Assembly: GCA_021820805.1 (NCBI GenBank)
Contig: JAKADF010000124.1
Span: 1 to 8,398 of the forward strand
Direction of reading: 5' to 3'
DNA from: Bacillota bacterium
Lineage (GTDB): Bacteria > Bacillota > Bacilli > Alicyclobacillales > Alicyclobacillaceae
DNA length: 8,398 nt
Under the pieces are notes generated by a model, which was not told the DNA's origin, did no database searches, and was given only the letters and a program-made list of their open reading frames with translations. How positions within the stretch are numbered: the stretch's first letter is position 1; each line of letters starts with the position of its first letter. The translations under genes were made by a program, and so were the position numbers. Of the stretch, positions 7,404 through 8,398 are shown piece by piece.

Positions 7404-7440
7404 AAACTGGAGAGGCGGTTGCCTCTTCAGTTTTTTTCTT
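7404..7440 (+). terminator. Rho-independent terminator after the aminotransferase gene
   Basis: A 13-bp stem (7404-7416 pairs with 7421-7433, including one G-U pair) closes a GGTT loop and runs into a T tract at 7431-7437. This is a strong intrinsic terminator 18 nt after the aminotransferase stop and separates the operon from the MFS gene. Confidence 0.93.
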
Positions 7441-7488
7441 TCAAACTTTTAGTGGCTTACATGGGATAAAAAGCTAAAGTGTAAATAA

Positions 7489-7516
7489 TTGTGCATAGCA
7501 TAAAACATCGTATACT
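7489..7516 (+). promoter_or_regulatory. Weak candidate sigma-A promoter for the MFS gene
   Basis: TTGTGC (7489-7494) and TATACT (7511-7516) are separated by 16 nt. The -10 is one mismatch from consensus but the -35 matches only its first three bases. The predicted transcript start would fall inside the ribosome binding site, giving a leader of about 13 nt, so the true promoter may lie elsewhere in 7441-7510. A promoter is expected in this gap because of the upstream terminator. Confidence 0.3.
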
Positions 7517-7535
7517 TACTTGGAGGCCAAGAAAT

Positions 7536-8398
7536 ATGTCTACACAGAAAACTCCGCCCGCGCTATGGGCTGCAAAGAATCCTTTGCAGCATACAGCCAT
7601 TTTAGTAGTCACTTTATTCTTTGTCTCTGTGACTCTCCGGCCTGCCATTACTTCTTTGTCGCCATTACTCGATACGATTGAGCAGGCACTCCATATGAGC
7701 GGTTTGATGGTTAGTTTGTTAACATCGATACCTGTGTTTTGTATGGGTATTTTTGCTCCGTTAGCCGCGAAGCTAGGTGCGAGGTGGGGGATTGAACGTA
7801 CACTGACTCTTAGCATTGTTCTAATTGGAGTATCAATTGGCTTTCGTATCATTCTCGTTCAAAAATGGGGTCTGCTTCTAACTGCTGTGCTTTCTGGAAT
7901 CGGCATGGCTGTCGCTGGACCGCTTATTTCAGCATTCGTAAAACGATATTTTCCGAATCATTCTTCGGTTTTAATTGGTATATATACAGGTGGTATTGGA
8001 ATCGGCTCCGCTATCAGTGCAGGATTCGCAGTACCTGCTGCACGGGTACTCGGCTCATGGGCAGGTGCACTTTCAATTTGGGCTGTTTTTACGGTCGTTG
8101 CCTTATTTTTCTGGATCCCGTTTGTCGAAGCACGTCTACCGAAATATTCACCTAGCTGCACCTACCATATTGAATCGAGAAGTAGTTTACCTTGGAAAAA
8201 CAAACGGGCTTGGTTCCATATGGTGGTTTTTGGATTACAGTCAGGGCTGTACTATGCGATAGCGACATGGCTTGCTCCATTTGCATCTGAACTTGGCGCA
8301 AGCCCTTTAGTCGCTGGAGACATAATAGGTGTGTGTTCCCTTTTACAGATGGCATCAAGCTTTATAGTTCCTTTGTTCATGCAAAAAACAGGGAAGAT
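7536..8398 (+). CDS. CynX/NimT-like MFS transporter, 3'-truncated
   Basis: The frame runs open from the ATG at 7536 to the window end, giving 287 codons of an expected 400 or so. TGGAGG at 7521-7526 lies 9 nt upstream of the start. The protein begins with a short polar N terminus, then a first membrane helix ending in LRPAITSLSPLL (34-45), a motif characteristic of the CynX/NimT/YycB group of the major facilitator superfamily. About six hydrophobic helices follow, then a charged loop near residues 200-225 corresponding to the central MFS linker, and the start of the second helix bundle (FGLQSGLYYAIATWLAP, about 231-247). Relatives have been linked to cyanate, 2-nitroimidazole and other small-molecule transport, but specificity varies and is not predictable here. 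It has its own transcription unit after the terminator, so a role shared with the upstream operon is possible but not shown. Confidence 0.9.
   Translation, partial: MSTQKTPPALWAAKNPLQHTAILVVTLFFVSVTLRPAITSLSPLLDTIEQALHMSGLMVSLLTSIPVFCMGIFAPLAAKLGARWGIERTLTLSIVLIGVSIGFRIILVQKWGLLLTAVLSGIGMAVAGPLISAFVKRYFPNHSSVLIGIYTGGIGIGSAISAGFAVPAARVLGSWAGALSIWAVFTVVALFFWIPFVEARLPKYSPSCTYHIESRSSLPWKNKRAWFHMVVFGLQSGLYYAIATWLAPFASELGASPLVAGDIIGVCSLLQMASSFIVPLFMQKTGK

Noticed and set aside
7441..7535. Possible operator or riboswitch before the MFS gene
   Set aside because: Only a short GTATAC palindrome is seen; there is no convincing inverted repeat or structured leader.
7457..7852. Antisense open frame of 131 codons opposite the MFS gene
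   Set aside because: It lies over a clear MFS coding region and its terminator-promoter gap, shows no recognisable domain, and reads as a shadow of the + strand gene.
7865..8262. Two + strand open frames in other phases, which could suggest a frameshift in the MFS gene
   Set aside because: The MFS frame itself is continuous from 7536 to the window end with normal hydrophobic helices, so there is no frameshift; the other frames are rich in Cys, Arg and Trp and are shadows.

Overview
The window looks like a metabolic locus from a Gram-positive, moderately low-GC bacterium of the Bacillota, most likely Bacillales. Evidence: strong AGGAGG-type ribosome binding sites 6-9 nt before most starts, ATGA start/stop overlaps, a GTG start, an ECF energy-coupling module of the Bacillus type (EcfA1 with EATSMLD, EcfA2 with EPTAGLD), and a class III aminotransferase that resembles Bacillus YhxA from memory. 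All genes are on the + strand and coding density is very high. I see no mobile element, CRISPR array, tRNA or rRNA, and no gene-free stretch over 300 nt.

Layout. (1) 1-511: the C-terminal two thirds of a short-chain dehydrogenase/reductase, cut by the window edge. (2) 508-3708: a complete ECF-type transporter: ATPases EcfA1 and EcfA2, transmembrane coupling protein EcfT, and a dedicated substrate-binding S component. (3) 3705-5905: two amide/peptide-bond hydrolases, a P1-family (DmpA/NylC-type) self-cleaving enzyme and an M20-family zinc hydrolase. (4) 6012-7385: a PLP-dependent class III (omega-amino acid type) aminotransferase, closed by a strong rho-independent terminator at 7404-7440. (5) 7536 to the end: a separate, truncated CynX/NimT-like major facilitator transporter.

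Genes 1-3 are joined by 4-17 nt overlaps or gaps of 30 nt or less and must be one operon. The aminotransferase follows after 106 nt without a visible terminator and probably belongs to it. My reading is a scavenging and catabolic operon. An ECF importer with its own S component brings in a small amide-containing compound, the P1 and M20 hydrolases cut amide bonds, the aminotransferase removes the released (probably omega or beta) amino group, and the SDR handles a carbonyl/alcohol step. Family knowledge makes beta-alanine-containing molecules (pantothenate or pantetheine-like compounds, beta-alanyl peptides) a reasonable candidate, because P1 enzymes include beta-aminopeptidases and class III transaminases include beta-alanine:pyruvate transaminases. 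The substrate is not proven by the sequence. This combination is the most interesting content of the window.
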